Assembly (NCBI RefSeq): GCF_021530565.1
Contig: NZ_JAKGBI010000003.1
Location: 186,001 to 250,000 of the forward strand
Direction: 5' to 3'
Length of the DNA stretch: 64,000 bases
DNA from: Pseudoalteromonas sp. SMS1
GTDB lineage: Bacteria; Pseudomonadota; Gammaproteobacteria; Enterobacterales; Alteromonadaceae
Shown here: one piece after another, positions 42,968 through 52,637 of the stretch
How the letters are laid out: the number at the start of each line of letters is the position of its first letter
Position numbering within the stretch: position 1 is the stretch's first letter
Made by a program: the position numbers and the translations under genes
Notes under the pieces: model-generated
What the model was told of the DNA's origin: nothing
The model's input: only the letters and a program-made list of their open reading frames with translations
Databases searched by the model: none

Positions 42968-43891
42968 ATGAATAAAATGGCCATCGCTGGCGTTGCCATA
43001 GCGGTAAGTGGTGCAGTGGGTGCACAGTGGTATGCAAACAAACGAGCCGACGATGTTATCGCGGAGCAGGTTCAGCAGTTCTCAGAACAGACTGGTTTTG
43101 ATGTAAGCTATGAAAATGTCGATTATAGTTTGCTGAGCAATACCGTTGTTATCGAACGTGTTTCATTTAAATCTCAGGAGACTGCGCAGCAGTTGATTGA
43201 TATTGAGAGCATGTCAATAGAGGGGTATGAAGCGGACAAGGTCAGTCCATTTACAGAGCTTGTTGTGAAAGGTTTATCATTATCAAGTGAACTGGCCAGT
43301 GCACCTGAAGCCGCAGCGTTGCCAATGCGTATCGTCAACGCTAAGTATGACCTTGTGTCGTCGGTAAGCTTCGACGAAAGCAATGGGAATAGTGAAGTCA
43401 AGCTATCTGCGTCGGCACAAAACTTGTTAGATATTGCATTTAATTTCGATATGGCTAACAGCCAAGAGGCAATGAACCTACAGATCGAAATTGACAAGAT
43501 GCACAAACAGGGCGAAATGGATTTGGAGGCAGAGTTGCAAATGCAAAGTAAAATGCTGAGTGCAATTCAGGCGCTTCAACCAAGAACGCTGTCGTTTTCG
43601 TTAGGCAATGGTGGTGAGCTTAAATCATTGGTGGATGAGCTTTTGCAAAAAAATGGGCTAGATCATGCCCAGTTACAGGCTATGCTGGCGTCTCAGTTAA
43701 ATGCAGTGCCTGCCAGTGATGTGAATAAAGAAGCAATCAAGGCATTTGTAGCGGGTTTAAACTCATTTGAAGTCAGCATGGAATTCCCTGAGCAGACAAG
43801 TTTGATGCAACTAGGCATGCAACTTCAGCCTCTGGCAGCAGATCCGCAAGCACTTGAGCAGTTCTTAAATCTGAAAATGGTCGGTAAATAA
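42968..43891 (+). CDS. Uncharacterised envelope protein, possibly AsmA/DUF945-like
   Basis: AAGGAAG before the ATG overlaps the region just after the radA stop, so the two are probably co-transcribed. The 307-residue product has an N-terminal hydrophobic helix (MAIAGVAIAVSGAVGAQWYA) that would anchor or export it. The remainder is soluble, acidic and Gln-rich (about residues 150-300). The segment FSEQTGFDVSYENVDYSLLS recalls the beginning of AsmA/YdgA-like (DUF945) proteins. I do not recognise a specific family, so no function is stated. A strong bidirectional terminator follows. Confidence 0.65.
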   Translation: MNKMAIAGVAIAVSGAVGAQWYANKRADDVIAEQVQQFSEQTGFDVSYENVDYSLLSNTVVIERVSFKSQETAQQLIDIESMSIEGYEADKVSPFTELVVKGLSLSSELASAPEAAALPMRIVNAKYDLVSSVSFDESNGNSEVKLSASAQNLLDIAFNFDMANSQEAMNLQIEIDKMHKQGEMDLEAELQMQSKMLSAIQALQPRTLSFSLGNGGELKSLVDELLQKNGLDHAQLQAMLASQLNAVPASDVNKEAIKAFVAGLNSFEVSMEFPEQTSLMQLGMQLQPLAADPQALEQFLNLKMVGK

Positions 43892-43893
43892 AT

Positions 43894-43923
43894 AAAAAAG
43901 GCGAGGAAATCCTCGCCTTTTTT
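43894..43923. terminator. Strong bidirectional intrinsic terminator
   Basis: GGCGAGGA and TCCTCGCC form a perfect stem with an AA loop, flanked by six A on the left and six T on the right. It works for both the plus-strand gene ending at 43891 and the minus-strand peptidase ending at 43936. Confidence 0.93.
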
Positions 43924-43935
43924 ATGCCTGAACTG

Positions 43936-45267
43936 TTAGTTATTCATTGCAAGCATCAGTTCTCGTTTGCGCTCTAGACGTGCCAACATATTGTCGGCGA
44001 GCGGTTTAAACTTAGCTAACTCCGTTTTAGGCAATGGTAATGATTTTGGTAACTTTACCGTTCTTGGATTGCGATGTTTGCCATTTACCAAAAATTCATA
44101 ATGTAAGTGAGGGCCGGTTACTCGACCAGTTGCACCAACGGTGCCTATTTTCTGGCCTTGTTTGACTCTTTGCCCCGTTTTAACATGCTTTTTGTTAAGG
44201 TGCAGGTATTTGGTGGTGTATTGGCTGCCATGTTCAATAAACACATAGTTACCGTTAAGTCTGTTATACCCTGCTTTCGTCACCTTTCCATTACCTGCCG
44301 CCACGACGGGGGTGCCGACTTTAGCTGCATAGTCAATGCCTCTGTGTGGACGAACTTGTTTGGTAACTGGGTGAAGCCTGCGAGGATTAAAATTAGAACT
44401 AATGTACTTAAAGTTTACAGGGGCGCGTAGGAAGGCTTTTTTCATACTGCGGCCTTCAGGTGTGTAAAACTCGCCGTTGGTATGCCTGATTGCGGTATAT
44501 GTGTCGCCTTGGTTGATGAACTGTGCTGCAATAATTTTACCATTGCCGATCTCTTCGCCATCGACATAGTGCGTCTCATAAACAAGTGTGAAGGCATCGC
44601 CTTCACGAATATCGTTGGCAAAGTCCACATCCCAGCCAAAAATATTTGCAAAGTTCATAATTTGTCTTTGCGTTAAACCCGCGGAAATACCTGCCGTCCA
44701 AAATGAAGAGCGAATTTTTCCGCCTGCTGTTGCTTCTCTGGTCTCAATTTCTTTGCTGGTTATTTGGGTTTCGTATTTATTGTCATCACTTCGTGTGACA
44801 TACAGTGTATCCGTTTTAGACAGTACATATTTGAGCTGTGCAAGGTTACCTTCTGCGTCACTGGCAAAGCTAAGAACTTCACCTGGGTGAATTTTAGTCA
44901 ACTTACGTGTTTCGGCATTGGTGTTGACAAGATTGTGAAGAGTTTGTGCAGAGTACCCTGCGCGTTTGAACAAGATAGCGAGACTGTCGCCAGATCTCAC
45001 TTTATGATCTACATAGTCATAGTTCACAACATCCGTTTTTTCTTCAGACGGCGTATGCTCAGCGCTTAATTCGGTGATTTGTTCTTGTTGTTCTTCCACC
45101 TTGATAGGAAGTTCATAGCGTTTGCCCACTTCTAGTGCATCATCTTTGTGATCTCTAGAGGCAGTGGCCTTTTCTGAAGGTATCAAGGCTATCCCGATCA
45201 TTGCTGCCAACAAGCCGCCAATAAGCATTTTGTGTTTTTTGGGTAGCTTCTTTACTGCAGGTACCAT
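43936..45267 (-). CDS. mepM: M23 family murein DD-endopeptidase, MepM-like
   Basis: The 443-residue protein has an N-terminal membrane segment (MLIGGLLAAMIGIALIP). A LysM/OapA-like region follows (VDHKVRSGDSLAILFKRAGY), then a C-terminal LytM domain with zinc ligands in HRGIDYAAKVGTPV and HLHYE. MepM/YebA cleaves peptidoglycan crosslinks to allow cell growth, acting in the periplasm. The length and domain order match E. coli MepM. Its gene is divergent from tyrS. The symbol follows family resemblance. Confidence 0.92.
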   Translation of the reverse strand: MVPAVKKLPKKHKMLIGGLLAAMIGIALIPSEKATASRDHKDDALEVGKRYELPIKVEEQQEQITELSAEHTPSEEKTDVVNYDYVDHKVRSGDSLAILFKRAGYSAQTLHNLVNTNAETRKLTKIHPGEVLSFASDAEGNLAQLKYVLSKTDTLYVTRSDDNKYETQITSKEIETREATAGGKIRSSFWTAGISAGLTQRQIMNFANIFGWDVDFANDIREGDAFTLVYETHYVDGEEIGNGKIIAAQFINQGDTYTAIRHTNGEFYTPEGRSMKKAFLRAPVNFKYISSNFNPRRLHPVTKQVRPHRGIDYAAKVGTPVVAAGNGKVTKAGYNRLNGNYVFIEHGSQYTTKYLHLNKKHVKTGQRVKQGQKIGTVGATGRVTGPHLHYEFLVNGKHRNPRTVKLPKSLPLPKTELAKFKPLADNMLARLERKRELMLAMNN

Positions 45268-45415
45268 AACGTGCCTTTTTCGCTGTCAAGAATTTTTATG
45301 AATAATAGTGCAGCATATACGTAATAAAGCGTTAATACCAGTATTTTGTGCATTTAAACTCCGTGAAATATAGGCTAGAATCGGGCGATAAACTGAATTT
45401 TGTGTTGGAGTAATA

Positions 45416-46618
45416 ATGGTGGACATTGAAACTGCATTTGCTGAGATAAAGCGTGGTGCAGAAGACATACTGGTTGAAGATGAGCTAAAAGAGAAATTAA
45501 AGTCAGGGAAAAAGCTGCGTATTAAAGCTGGATTCGATCCAACAGCACCTGATTTGCATTTAGGTCACACAGTACTAATTAATAAATTAAAAACTTTCCA
45601 AGATTTAGGCCATGAGGTCATTTTCCTAATTGGTGATTTCACTGGAATGATCGGTGACCCAACTGGCAAAAATGTTACGCGCAAGCCACTGACGCGTGAA
45701 GATGTACTGGCCAATGCAGAAACGTATAAAGAGCAAGTGTTTAAAATCTTAGACCCTGAGAAAACAACCGTTGCATTTAATTCTCAGTGGATGGAGAAAT
45801 TGAGCAGTGCGGAGATGATTAAGCTCGCATCGCGTCAAACTGTTGCTCGAATGCTAGAGCGTGATGATTTTAAAAAGCGTTATGCCGGTGGCCAAGCAAT
45901 TGCGATTCACGAGTTTCTTTATCCACTTGTTCAAGGGTGGGATTCAGTTGCATTAGAGGCGGATGTTGAACTGGGTGGTACCGATCAGCGTTTTAATTTA
46001 TTGATGGGTCGTGAGCTGCAAAAAGAAGAAGGGCAAAAACCACAAACCGTATTAATGATGCCACTGTTAGAAGGGACTGATGGTGTACAAAAGATGTCTA
46101 AGTCTCTAGGCAACTACATTGGTATTACAGATGCGCCAACAGAGATGTTTGGTAAGGTAATGTCCATTTCGGATGATTTGATGTGGCGTTATTATGAGCT
46201 ACTGAGCGCCAAGTCTCTAGCCGAGATAGAAGCACTAAAGGGCGAAGTGGCCGGTGGTCGTAACCCTCGAGATATTAAAATCGATTTTGCTAAAGAAATG
46301 ATCGCGCGCTTCCATAGCGAAGACGATGCACAAGCTGCGCATCAAGATTTCATCAAGCGTTTCCAAAAAAATGCATTGCCAGATGATATTCCTGAAGTAG
46401 TAATTGAGATAGAAGGGGAAACAACTTTTATCGCGAACTTGTTAAAAGAAGCCGGTTTAGTGGCAAGTACGTCAGAAGCGATGCGCATGATCAAGCAAGG
46501 CGCAGTAAAGCTAAACGGTGAAGAGAAAGTGACTGACACCAAACTAGAAATCGCAAAGGGCAGCACTGAAATTTATCAAGTAGGTAAACGTAAGTTTGCA
46601 AAAGTGACGGTCAACTAA
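45416..46618 (+). CDS. tyrS: Tyrosyl-tRNA synthetase
   Basis: GGAG stands 5 bases before ATG 45416. The 400-residue enzyme shows the class I HIGH-type motif HLGHT, the Tyr-binding region ([13 protein letters not shown]) and KMSKS. The C-terminal S4 RNA-binding domain ends the protein ([21 protein letters not shown]). It charges tRNA-Tyr in the cytoplasm. A perfect 13-bp hairpin follows the stop. Confidence 0.97.
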   Translation: MVDIETAFAEIKRGAEDILVEDELKEKLKSGKKLRIKAGFDPTAPDLHLGHTVLINKLKTFQDLGHEVIFLIGDFTGMIGDPTGKNVTRKPLTREDVLANAETYKEQVFKILDPEKTTVAFNSQWMEKLSSAEMIKLASRQTVARMLERDDFKKRYAGGQAIAIHEFLYPLVQGWDSVALEADVELGGTDQRFNLLMGRELQKEEGQKPQTVLMMPLLEGTDGVQKMSKSLGNYIGITDAPTEMFGKVMSISDDLMWRYYELLSAKSLAEIEALKGEVAGGRNPRDIKIDFAKEMIARFHSEDDAQAAHQDFIKRFQKNALPDDIPEVVIEIEGETTFIANLLKEAGLVASTSEAMRMIKQGAVKLNGEEKVTDTKLEIAKGSTEIYQVGKRKFAKVTVN

Positions 46619-46627
46619 ACAGCACCG

Positions 46628-46656
46628 AGGCCAAGTAATATTTTATTACTTGGCCT
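46628..46656. terminator. Hairpin between tyrS and cbiB
   Basis: AGGCCAAGTAATA and its complement form a perfect 13-bp stem with a TTT loop between two convergent genes, touching the cbiB stop codon. The flanks are AT-rich on the right but lack a continuous T run. Confidence 0.5.
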
Positions 46657-47599
46657 AAATTAAATTAATTCCAGCCCAAATTAAACCGCTTAACCCTAAC
46701 CAAAACCACCGCATTGTAGCCTGTAACTTGAGCATCTGTGTAATATCGTCAACCTGGGGTTGTCTATCACTGCCAATACGAATATTGTCAAAACGTTGGC
46801 CATGATAAAAGCGGGGTCCTGCTAATTGAATATTGAGACTGGCTGCAAATAATGCCGTGATCCAGCCTGAATGGGTGTTGCTGTAATGCTGCGCGTAGTG
46901 TTTTAGGTAATGGCGTGTCTTAGCAAAGCTTTGTGTCACTGACATAACAAGGACGAAAGCACGCAGTGGCAACCATTCCAATACATATATTGTTTGTTGC
47001 ACTGGCTTCAAAAAAGGGTGATCAGGACTCAGTTGCTGCCGCCAACTGTGATCACAAAGCATCATCAGTTTGTAAGTGAGCGCAAGGTATGGACCGCCAA
47101 TCAGATAGAAAATGAGAATTAAATAAAATTGTCTAAGTGAGTTGAGCGCTAAAGAGTCTAAACAGGCTTTAATAATGCCAATTTCTGATAGAGATTGCGT
47201 ATCTCGCGCAACCATGGTGTCCAATAATTGTTTCGCAGACCCTTTTTGACCGACCTTTAGTAATTTCGCTATCCTTTGCACACGTTTCTCATAGTGTGTG
47301 TCTAAACAAAGAAACAAAATAAGCCCACCGAACCACTGTGGATAAAACGAAATATACGACAGGGCGTAGAGTAAGACGAGCAGGGTAACGCTAGGTAGGA
47401 TAAACGCCAATGTCCCACAAAGTAGGTGATGGCTTACAGCACTATTACTTTTGACTACGCGTTTTGCTAGATTGCCAGTAATAAGCGTGAACAGTGTATT
47501 TGGATGATAAAGGTTAGACGGCCTAAAGTAAAAAGCGCAAAATAGTGCGATGTAGAATATCAGCAAGCCCTCTTGGGCTTGCAATATTTGGAGTATCAC
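46655..47599 (-). CDS. cbiB: CbiB/CobD-family membrane protein (cobalamin synthesis or salvage)
   Basis: GTG 47599 follows directly after the mtnN stop (TAAGTG). The 314-residue membrane protein has the CbiB fold: hydrophobic helices, DTMVARDTQSLSEIGIIKACLDSLALN (key residues, near 147-173), and SNTHSGWITALFAASLNIQLAGP. This matches the VARDT/SN and G-x-P segments of adenosylcobinamide-phosphate synthases. CbiB attaches aminopropanol phosphate to adenosylcobyric acid. In Vibrio and relatives the gene also follows mtnN. Isolated copies usually serve cobinamide or cobyric acid salvage; no other B12 gene is in the window. Confidence 0.82.
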   Translation of the reverse strand: MILQILQAQEGLLIFYIALFCAFYFRPSNLYHPNTLFTLITGNLAKRVVKSNSAVSHHLLCGTLAFILPSVTLLVLLYALSYISFYPQWFGGLILFLCLDTHYEKRVQRIAKLLKVGQKGSAKQLLDTMVARDTQSLSEIGIIKACLDSLALNSLRQFYLILIFYLIGGPYLALTYKLMMLCDHSWRQQLSPDHPFLKPVQQTIYVLEWLPLRAFVLVMSVTQSFAKTRHYLKHYAQHYSNTHSGWITALFAASLNIQLAGPRFYHGQRFDNIRIGSDRQPQVDDITQMLKLQATMRWFWLGLSGLIWAGINLI

Positions 47600-48307
47600 T
47601 TACAGAGAGACCTGTTGAAGTTTTGCCAGTAAAGCAACAACTAATTTAGATGAGTTTACTGATGCCACTTCCAAGTATTCCTCAAAAGACTGAGGTGACT
47701 CTTTGCCTGCAATGTCAGACATTGAACGGATCACCACGAAAGGCGTCGTCAATACATGGCAGGCTTGTGCAATGGCGGCACCTTCCATCTCAACAGCCAA
47801 CATGTTTGGAAAATCTTGGCGAGTTTTTTCGATTCTTACTGGATCACACATGAATGAATCACCAGTACAAATTTGGCCTACCATAGTCTGAATGCCCTCA
47901 ACTGCATGGATGCTTTCTTTAGCAGCTTGAATAAGTGCTGGGTGGGCTGCAAACCCCGCTGGCATCTGTGGCACTTGTCCAATTTCATAACCAAATGCCG
48001 TCACATCGACATCGTGATGGCGTACTTCATCTGAAATCACAATATCGCCCACATTCAAAGATGGCTCAAAACCACCGGCAGACCCAGTATTGATGACGCA
48101 ATCAGGCGTAAAGTTATCAATGAGCAGTGTCGTTGCGACCGTCGCCGCCACTTTGCCAATACCAGATTGAACCAAGGTGACTTCATGGCCACCTAATTGA
48201 CCCGTATAGAAAGTGAACCCACCTTTTTGAAGTGTCTTGGGTGCTTGCATTGTGTCGCGAAGAATGGTGACTTCTTGCTCCATCGCACCGATAATGCCAA
48301 TTTTCAT
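47600..48307 (-). CDS. mtnN: 5'-methylthioadenosine/S-adenosylhomocysteine nucleosidase
   Basis: The 235-residue enzyme begins MKIGIIGAMEQEVTIL, and has INTGSAGGFEP, the acidic residue region VEMEGAAIAQACH and FVVIRSMSDIAG with the catalytic Asp. It hydrolyses MTA, SAH and 5'-deoxyadenosine, releasing adenine. It is directly followed by cbiB, with no intergenic space, so the two are co-transcribed. Confidence 0.97.
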   Translation of the reverse strand: MKIGIIGAMEQEVTILRDTMQAPKTLQKGGFTFYTGQLGGHEVTLVQSGIGKVAATVATTLLIDNFTPDCVINTGSAGGFEPSLNVGDIVISDEVRHHDVDVTAFGYEIGQVPQMPAGFAAHPALIQAAKESIHAVEGIQTMVGQICTGDSFMCDPVRIEKTRQDFPNMLAVEMEGAAIAQACHVLTTPFVVIRSMSDIAGKESPQSFEEYLEVASVNSSKLVVALLAKLQQVSL

Positions 48308-48427
48308 AATTTGTCTCTTCAGATTTAATTACTGCTCATTATATACATTCTTATTTTGAAAGCATTATTTTAGCCATTCAAATCTGCAAAGATTACTGCC
48401 TGAGATACCAGGCAGTATTGGGAAATA

Positions 48428-49018
48428 TTAGATCTCTGCAAGTTGTGTACTTGCTGCTTTTGCTTGAGAAGGTGACAGTACCGCAGGTTTGTAGTTGCGC
48501 TTGCGAACGGGTTTCGTTTGTTCAGGTTTTTGGCCTAGTTTAAACAAAATGGCGGCACGTACTTCTGGGCTTTTGTATCCTGATTTGATCTTCATACGGA
48601 TGTGAGGAATACCCGCAGACTCCAATGCTCCACTGACAAACCAATCTTTTTGCGCCTTGTGGCCATTTTTGTTTGCATTGTTAACTAAGTCGACAGCGGC
48701 AACAATATTCAAGGTGCTCTTGTCGACTAAGACGTAATCAAGCTGTTTGTTTTGTGCCTTTGTAATGGCCGAACGTCGTGCTTTTTTTGATAAGCCAGGT
48801 TTGCATTCAATGACATCAACGAGTTTTACTCGGCTAACTATTTTAAATCTATCGCCAACTGCACGTTCTAAAAGCTGTAAAAAAGACGCTTCAACGGTTG
48901 TGAAGACGGAATCTTTGCGATTGAACGGATATGGGTTTCCGCCCGCGTCTGTATATTTTGAAATTACGATTGAGGCAACTACTACGAGCGCTAAAATAGC
49001 TAAAAGTGTAAGTTCCAT
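48428..49018 (-). CDS. DUF2726 domain protein with N-terminal membrane helix
   Basis: The 196-residue product starts with a hydrophobic helix (LTLLAILALVVVASIVI). The DUF2726 domain follows at about residues 38-165 (FTTVEASFLQLLERAVGDRF, VIECKPGL, LDYVLVDKSTLNIVAAVDLV). This domain has a restriction-endonuclease-like fold in some analyses, and a DNA- or RNA-linked role has been proposed but not shown. It stands alone between mtnN and folE2. Confidence 0.85.
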   Translation of the reverse strand: MELTLLAILALVVVASIVISKYTDAGGNPYPFNRKDSVFTTVEASFLQLLERAVGDRFKIVSRVKLVDVIECKPGLSKKARRSAITKAQNKQLDYVLVDKSTLNIVAAVDLVNNANKNGHKAQKDWFVSGALESAGIPHIRMKIKSGYKSPEVRAAILFKLGQKPEQTKPVRKRNYKPAVLSPSQAKAASTQLAEI

Positions 49019-49092
49019 AAATCACTCCACGACAACAATTTGACTTTGTTTTTACTAAGCAAGGAGTATGCCGAAAAGTGATTTATGACGAC

Positions 49093-49113
49093 GCGAAGGT
49101 TAAAAACCTTCGC
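49093..49113 (-). terminator. Possible terminator after folE2
   Basis: GCGAAGGTT and AACCTTCGC form a perfect 9-bp stem with an AAA loop, 8 bases beyond the folE2 stop. The T tract on the minus strand is poor. Confidence 0.5.
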
Positions 49114-49121
49114 TGATCAGG

Positions 49122-50042
49122 TTAGGCTTGATAGCCGCCTTGTATACCTTTAACCGCATAGGCGACGGCATCATGGGCATGTAGAGATTCGTAATGGTTA
49201 ATCTTGACGTAAAAATCAAGATAGTTCTGTGCGTTTAGGAGTGCTTTTAATTTTCGTGCTGCATCTTCGCAGAACATCAAGTTTTGGCCATTTAATCTTG
49301 CGAACTCTTGTTCGTCCTCTCTTTTTACTGCCGTTTGAACAGGCGTTTTAAGCTCTTGCTCTAGTGCATCAACAAGCCCGAGAATATCGAATTCAGTTTC
49401 ATCATGTGGTAATTGAACTTTAATATTGGCAATTGAGCGCTGAGAATGTGGGGTTGCAACAATCCCTTCTGTTGTACCCAACCAGCCCATGACCGTTTCA
49501 TGATCTAATTGTTGTCCTGCAAACTTTTCTTCAAAGGCGTTTTGGATCAATTGTCTTGCCAGTGCTGCAGAGCATGGGCAAGTTGAAGAGTAGGTCACAT
49601 CAACAGCCAGTTCCAATTTAACTTGATTGTCTCTGAGTACGGCCGTGATGGTAACCGGGTAGTTTTTCCATCCATGTTTGCCGCTTAATAAAGAAGCACG
49701 TCTCAATGGTAGCTCAAAGGTAATAACGACTTTTGCAGCCTGACTTAAATCTTTATGCGTTGTCAAAAACTGGTCAAGTAATGCTGTTAGCGTAACGGGT
49801 GTCAAAGTCTGTTCGCAAGATAACTGATCCAGCGCTAAAAATAATCGTGACATATGGATGCCTTTGGCATCGGCTTTGTCTAAGCTGACAAAAGCATCTG
49901 CTTTTGCCGTGACGGGTGTATCATTTAATCCCTTACTACCGAATTGAAGGGGTAGCTCTATGTTTCCCATTCCTACCCAGTCTAAAGTTCCTGTTTTTAG
50001 CGCATCTGCACAGTGCGCAATGTCTGGCATTGAAGTTGGCAT
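49122..50042 (-). CDS. folE2: GTP cyclohydrolase FolE2
   Basis: AAGAGAG lies upstream of ATG 50042. The 306-residue length and motifs (STCPCSAALARQLI, TPHSQRSIANIKVQ, LMFCEDAARKLK) identify the type IB GTP cyclohydrolase. It makes dihydroneopterin triphosphate for folate and queuosine-related pathways and does not need zinc. I saw no Zur-type box upstream, so it is likely the main enzyme here rather than a zinc-starvation backup; this is inference. Confidence 0.95.
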   Translation of the reverse strand: MPTSMPDIAHCADALKTGTLDWVGMGNIELPLQFGSKGLNDTPVTAKADAFVSLDKADAKGIHMSRLFLALDQLSCEQTLTPVTLTALLDQFLTTHKDLSQAAKVVITFELPLRRASLLSGKHGWKNYPVTITAVLRDNQVKLELAVDVTYSSTCPCSAALARQLIQNAFEEKFAGQQLDHETVMGWLGTTEGIVATPHSQRSIANIKVQLPHDETEFDILGLVDALEQELKTPVQTAVKREDEQEFARLNGQNLMFCEDAARKLKALLNAQNYLDFYVKINHYESLHAHDAVAYAVKGIQGGYQA

Positions 50043-50302
50043 TTAAACTCTCTTAAATCACGACCTAAAACGCTCGCATATTACACTAAAACAAGACGCT
50101 TTGCTGTTGATATTCTGATTTTGCATAAAGAAAATATAGGCTACTGTGCAATTTTTGATACATTATCACATAAATTTTATGGGTATTTATAAGCGGGTTT
50201 GTAACTGGAATTTTAGATTTTTCAACAAAGTTACAGTGTTAGGTCACTCGCATATGTGTTCAGCTGAGGTATAATAGCTGCGTTAACAAGGTGACTATTA
50301 TT

Positions 50303-52630
50303 ATGCTTGATTCTTCATTTGGGTCATGGGCTCGAATTCTTTCCAATTTGGTTCGTAAATACGGTGAACATAAAGCCGGCGCGATAGCGTATGCATTGGT
50401 GCTTATCGCTTCGTTGGTTTTGTCCTGTATGTTCTTTTATGTTGCACTGGGCGCTGTGAGTTTAGTCAATGTGTTGTCTGTTGTGATCTTCGCGGCTGTG
50501 ACTTCGCCTTTACTGATCTCTGTTGCAGTATTTGCAATTCGTCAACTGGAAAGCTCGAAAGAGTATTTAGAGTCAGCAACGCAGCAAGAAAAGCTATTAA
50601 ACCAGACACTCAAAGATAATATTAATCGCCTTAACAACGAAATCGATGAAAGAAAAATGGCATTGCACGCTAAACATCGGGCTATCGCAGAGCTTCGCAA
50701 TGAAATTACTGAGCGTCGCAAAGCGGAGCAAGAGCTTGCCCAGCAAAGTATGTTACTGCGTTCAATTGTCGACTCTTCACCAGATCTGTTCTACTACCGT
50801 GATGAACATGGTGTATTTGCCGGTTGCAATAAAAAATTCGAACAGGTCATTGGTATTGAAAGTGAAGGGCTGATTGGTAAAACGGCCGATGAAATTTTTG
50901 CTGAACATCTGATTCCAAAAGTATTAGAGACTGATGAGCAAGTGAGTGCTACTCAACAGACGCTCTCACTGGATGTCGAATACCCCGTAAAAGACGAAAA
51001 CCGCTGGTTTGAAATGCGTAAGCTTCCTTTTATCAATAATGAAGGAGAATACATCGGTTTATTGGCCTTTGGGCGAGATATCACCAGCCGTAAAGAAGCC
51101 GAGCAAGCGTTAGAAACGGCATACAAAGACAAGGGGAAATTTATTGCCACCTTGAGCCATGAGTTACGCACTCCACTTAATGGTATTGTAGGCCTTACGC
51201 GCATGCTGCTTGATACTGAGCTGACACAGCAACAAAAAAGCTGGTGCAACACCGTATTCTCTAGTGCCGAGACGCTGGGTAATATTTTCAACGATATTAT
51301 CGATTTAGATAAAATTGATAGAGAGCAGCTTGATATTGCAACAGACAGCATCAACGTGTCTGATTTTATCAATGATGTTGTCAACTTTTCAGACTTAATC
51401 GCCGGACAGAAAGGTTTAGAATTTAAGATTAAGCGAACTGGTGTGTTAGATATTTATGCGCTATTGGATCCAACTCGATTGCGACAGGTGCTTTGGAACT
51501 TAATCAACAATGCCGTGAAGTTTACTCACAGAGGTAGTGTAACGCTAGAGTGTCGCCGAGAGAATCGAGCTAATGGCCCTTGGCTGACCATGAGTATAAT
51601 TGATACGGGGGTTGGGATCTCTGATGAACAACAAGACAAGATCTTCGATATGTATTACAAAGCGCCAGATGCAGAAGGTAACAATGCCATCGGTTCTGGT
51701 ATCGGCTTGGCTGTAACAAAAGCCCTCGTATTGGCAATGAAAGGCAATATTGAAGTGCGCAGCGAAGCTGGGAAAGGCAGCCGTTTTGATGTCGAAATAC
51801 CGCTAGAGCTGTGTAGTGCGCCAAATCAGCAAAGTTATGCTGGGCGTGGGCTGTATATCCTGCTTGTGGAGGATGTACCTTTGAATGCTGAGATAGCAAC
51901 CAACTTGTTAGAACAGCGCGGACATGAAGTTATCTGGGCGGAAACTGGGGAAGACGCATTGTCTTTAGTACAAACAGAGGATGAGTTGGACTTAATCTTA
52001 TTGGACATGCAGTTACCTGATCTAAATGGAGATGAGGTTGCAAGGCAAATTCGTGAGGACAGTCATTTCGATTCGTTACCAATCGTTGCCTTGACTGCAA
52101 ATGTCCGTAGTGCGGAGCAAGAGCTGCAAGGTATCAGTATTCAAGGGGCGCTGGCGAAGCCCATTAACACAACGAAACTCGATAAAATGTTAGCCGAGCT
52201 GTTTGGCATTGATAATGCGAAAGAGGACTGTGGCACTAATAAGCATGACGCCATTGAAGTGCTTGAAGTGGAGCGAAACCTCTTAGATATAGAAACAATT
52301 ACAGATTTTGTGTCATCAATGGGCGTGGATACGTTTAAACGCAGTTGTGAGTTATTTGGGAAGCTAAACCCAACGTATTGCGGAGAATTAAAAGCGGCGA
52401 ATCAGGCTGATGATGAGGAGGAGTATGGTTCTGTTGCTCATAAGTTGAAAGGTGCAGCAGGTTCAGTTGGATTAAAACTAGTGCAGCAGCATGCTAAAGT
52501 CATGGAAACGAAATCTACAGACTCAAATAAGGTTATGCGTGAAGCGTGGATTGAGGAACTTGAAGAATTAATAAGAGAAGGGCAGATAGCCCTTCACTCA
52601 TTAATTGCAAAACTCGCTGAAAACTCGTAG
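50303..52630 (+). CDS. arcB: Aerobic respiration control sensor kinase ArcB
   Basis: ATG 50303 follows AGGTGA by 8 bases and gives 775 residues, close to 778 in E. coli. Two membrane helices (about 25-80), a coiled coil, and a PAS domain (about 150-260) come first. The kinase core has His286 in LSHELRTPLNG, with HATPase boxes next. A receiver with Asp in LILLDMQLPDLNG and an HPt with His in AHKLKGAAGS end the protein. In the PAS domain Cys175 (GCNKKF) matches E. coli Cys180. The position of E. coli Cys241 reads Trp (NRWFEMRK). The gene is tail to tail with arcA, 7 bases apart. Confidence 0.94.
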   Translation: MLDSSFGSWARILSNLVRKYGEHKAGAIAYALVLIASLVLSCMFFYVALGAVSLVNVLSVVIFAAVTSPLLISVAVFAIRQLESSKEYLESATQQEKLLNQTLKDNINRLNNEIDERKMALHAKHRAIAELRNEITERRKAEQELAQQSMLLRSIVDSSPDLFYYRDEHGVFAGCNKKFEQVIGIESEGLIGKTADEIFAEHLIPKVLETDEQVSATQQTLSLDVEYPVKDENRWFEMRKLPFINNEGEYIGLLAFGRDITSRKEAEQALETAYKDKGKFIATLSHELRTPLNGIVGLTRMLLDTELTQQQKSWCNTVFSSAETLGNIFNDIIDLDKIDREQLDIATDSINVSDFINDVVNFSDLIAGQKGLEFKIKRTGVLDIYALLDPTRLRQVLWNLINNAVKFTHRGSVTLECRRENRANGPWLTMSIIDTGVGISDEQQDKIFDMYYKAPDAEGNNAIGSGIGLAVTKALVLAMKGNIEVRSEAGKGSRFDVEIPLELCSAPNQQSYAGRGLYILLVEDVPLNAEIATNLLEQRGHEVIWAETGEDALSLVQTEDELDLILLDMQLPDLNGDEVARQIREDSHFDSLPIVALTANVRSAEQELQGISIQGALAKPINTTKLDKMLAELFGIDNAKEDCGTNKHDAIEVLEVERNLLDIETITDFVSSMGVDTFKRSCELFGKLNPTYCGELKAANQADDEEEYGSVAHKLKGAAGSVGLKLVQQHAKVMETKSTDSNKVMREAWIEELEELIREGQIALHSLIAKLAENS

Positions 52631-52637
52631 CGATTGA

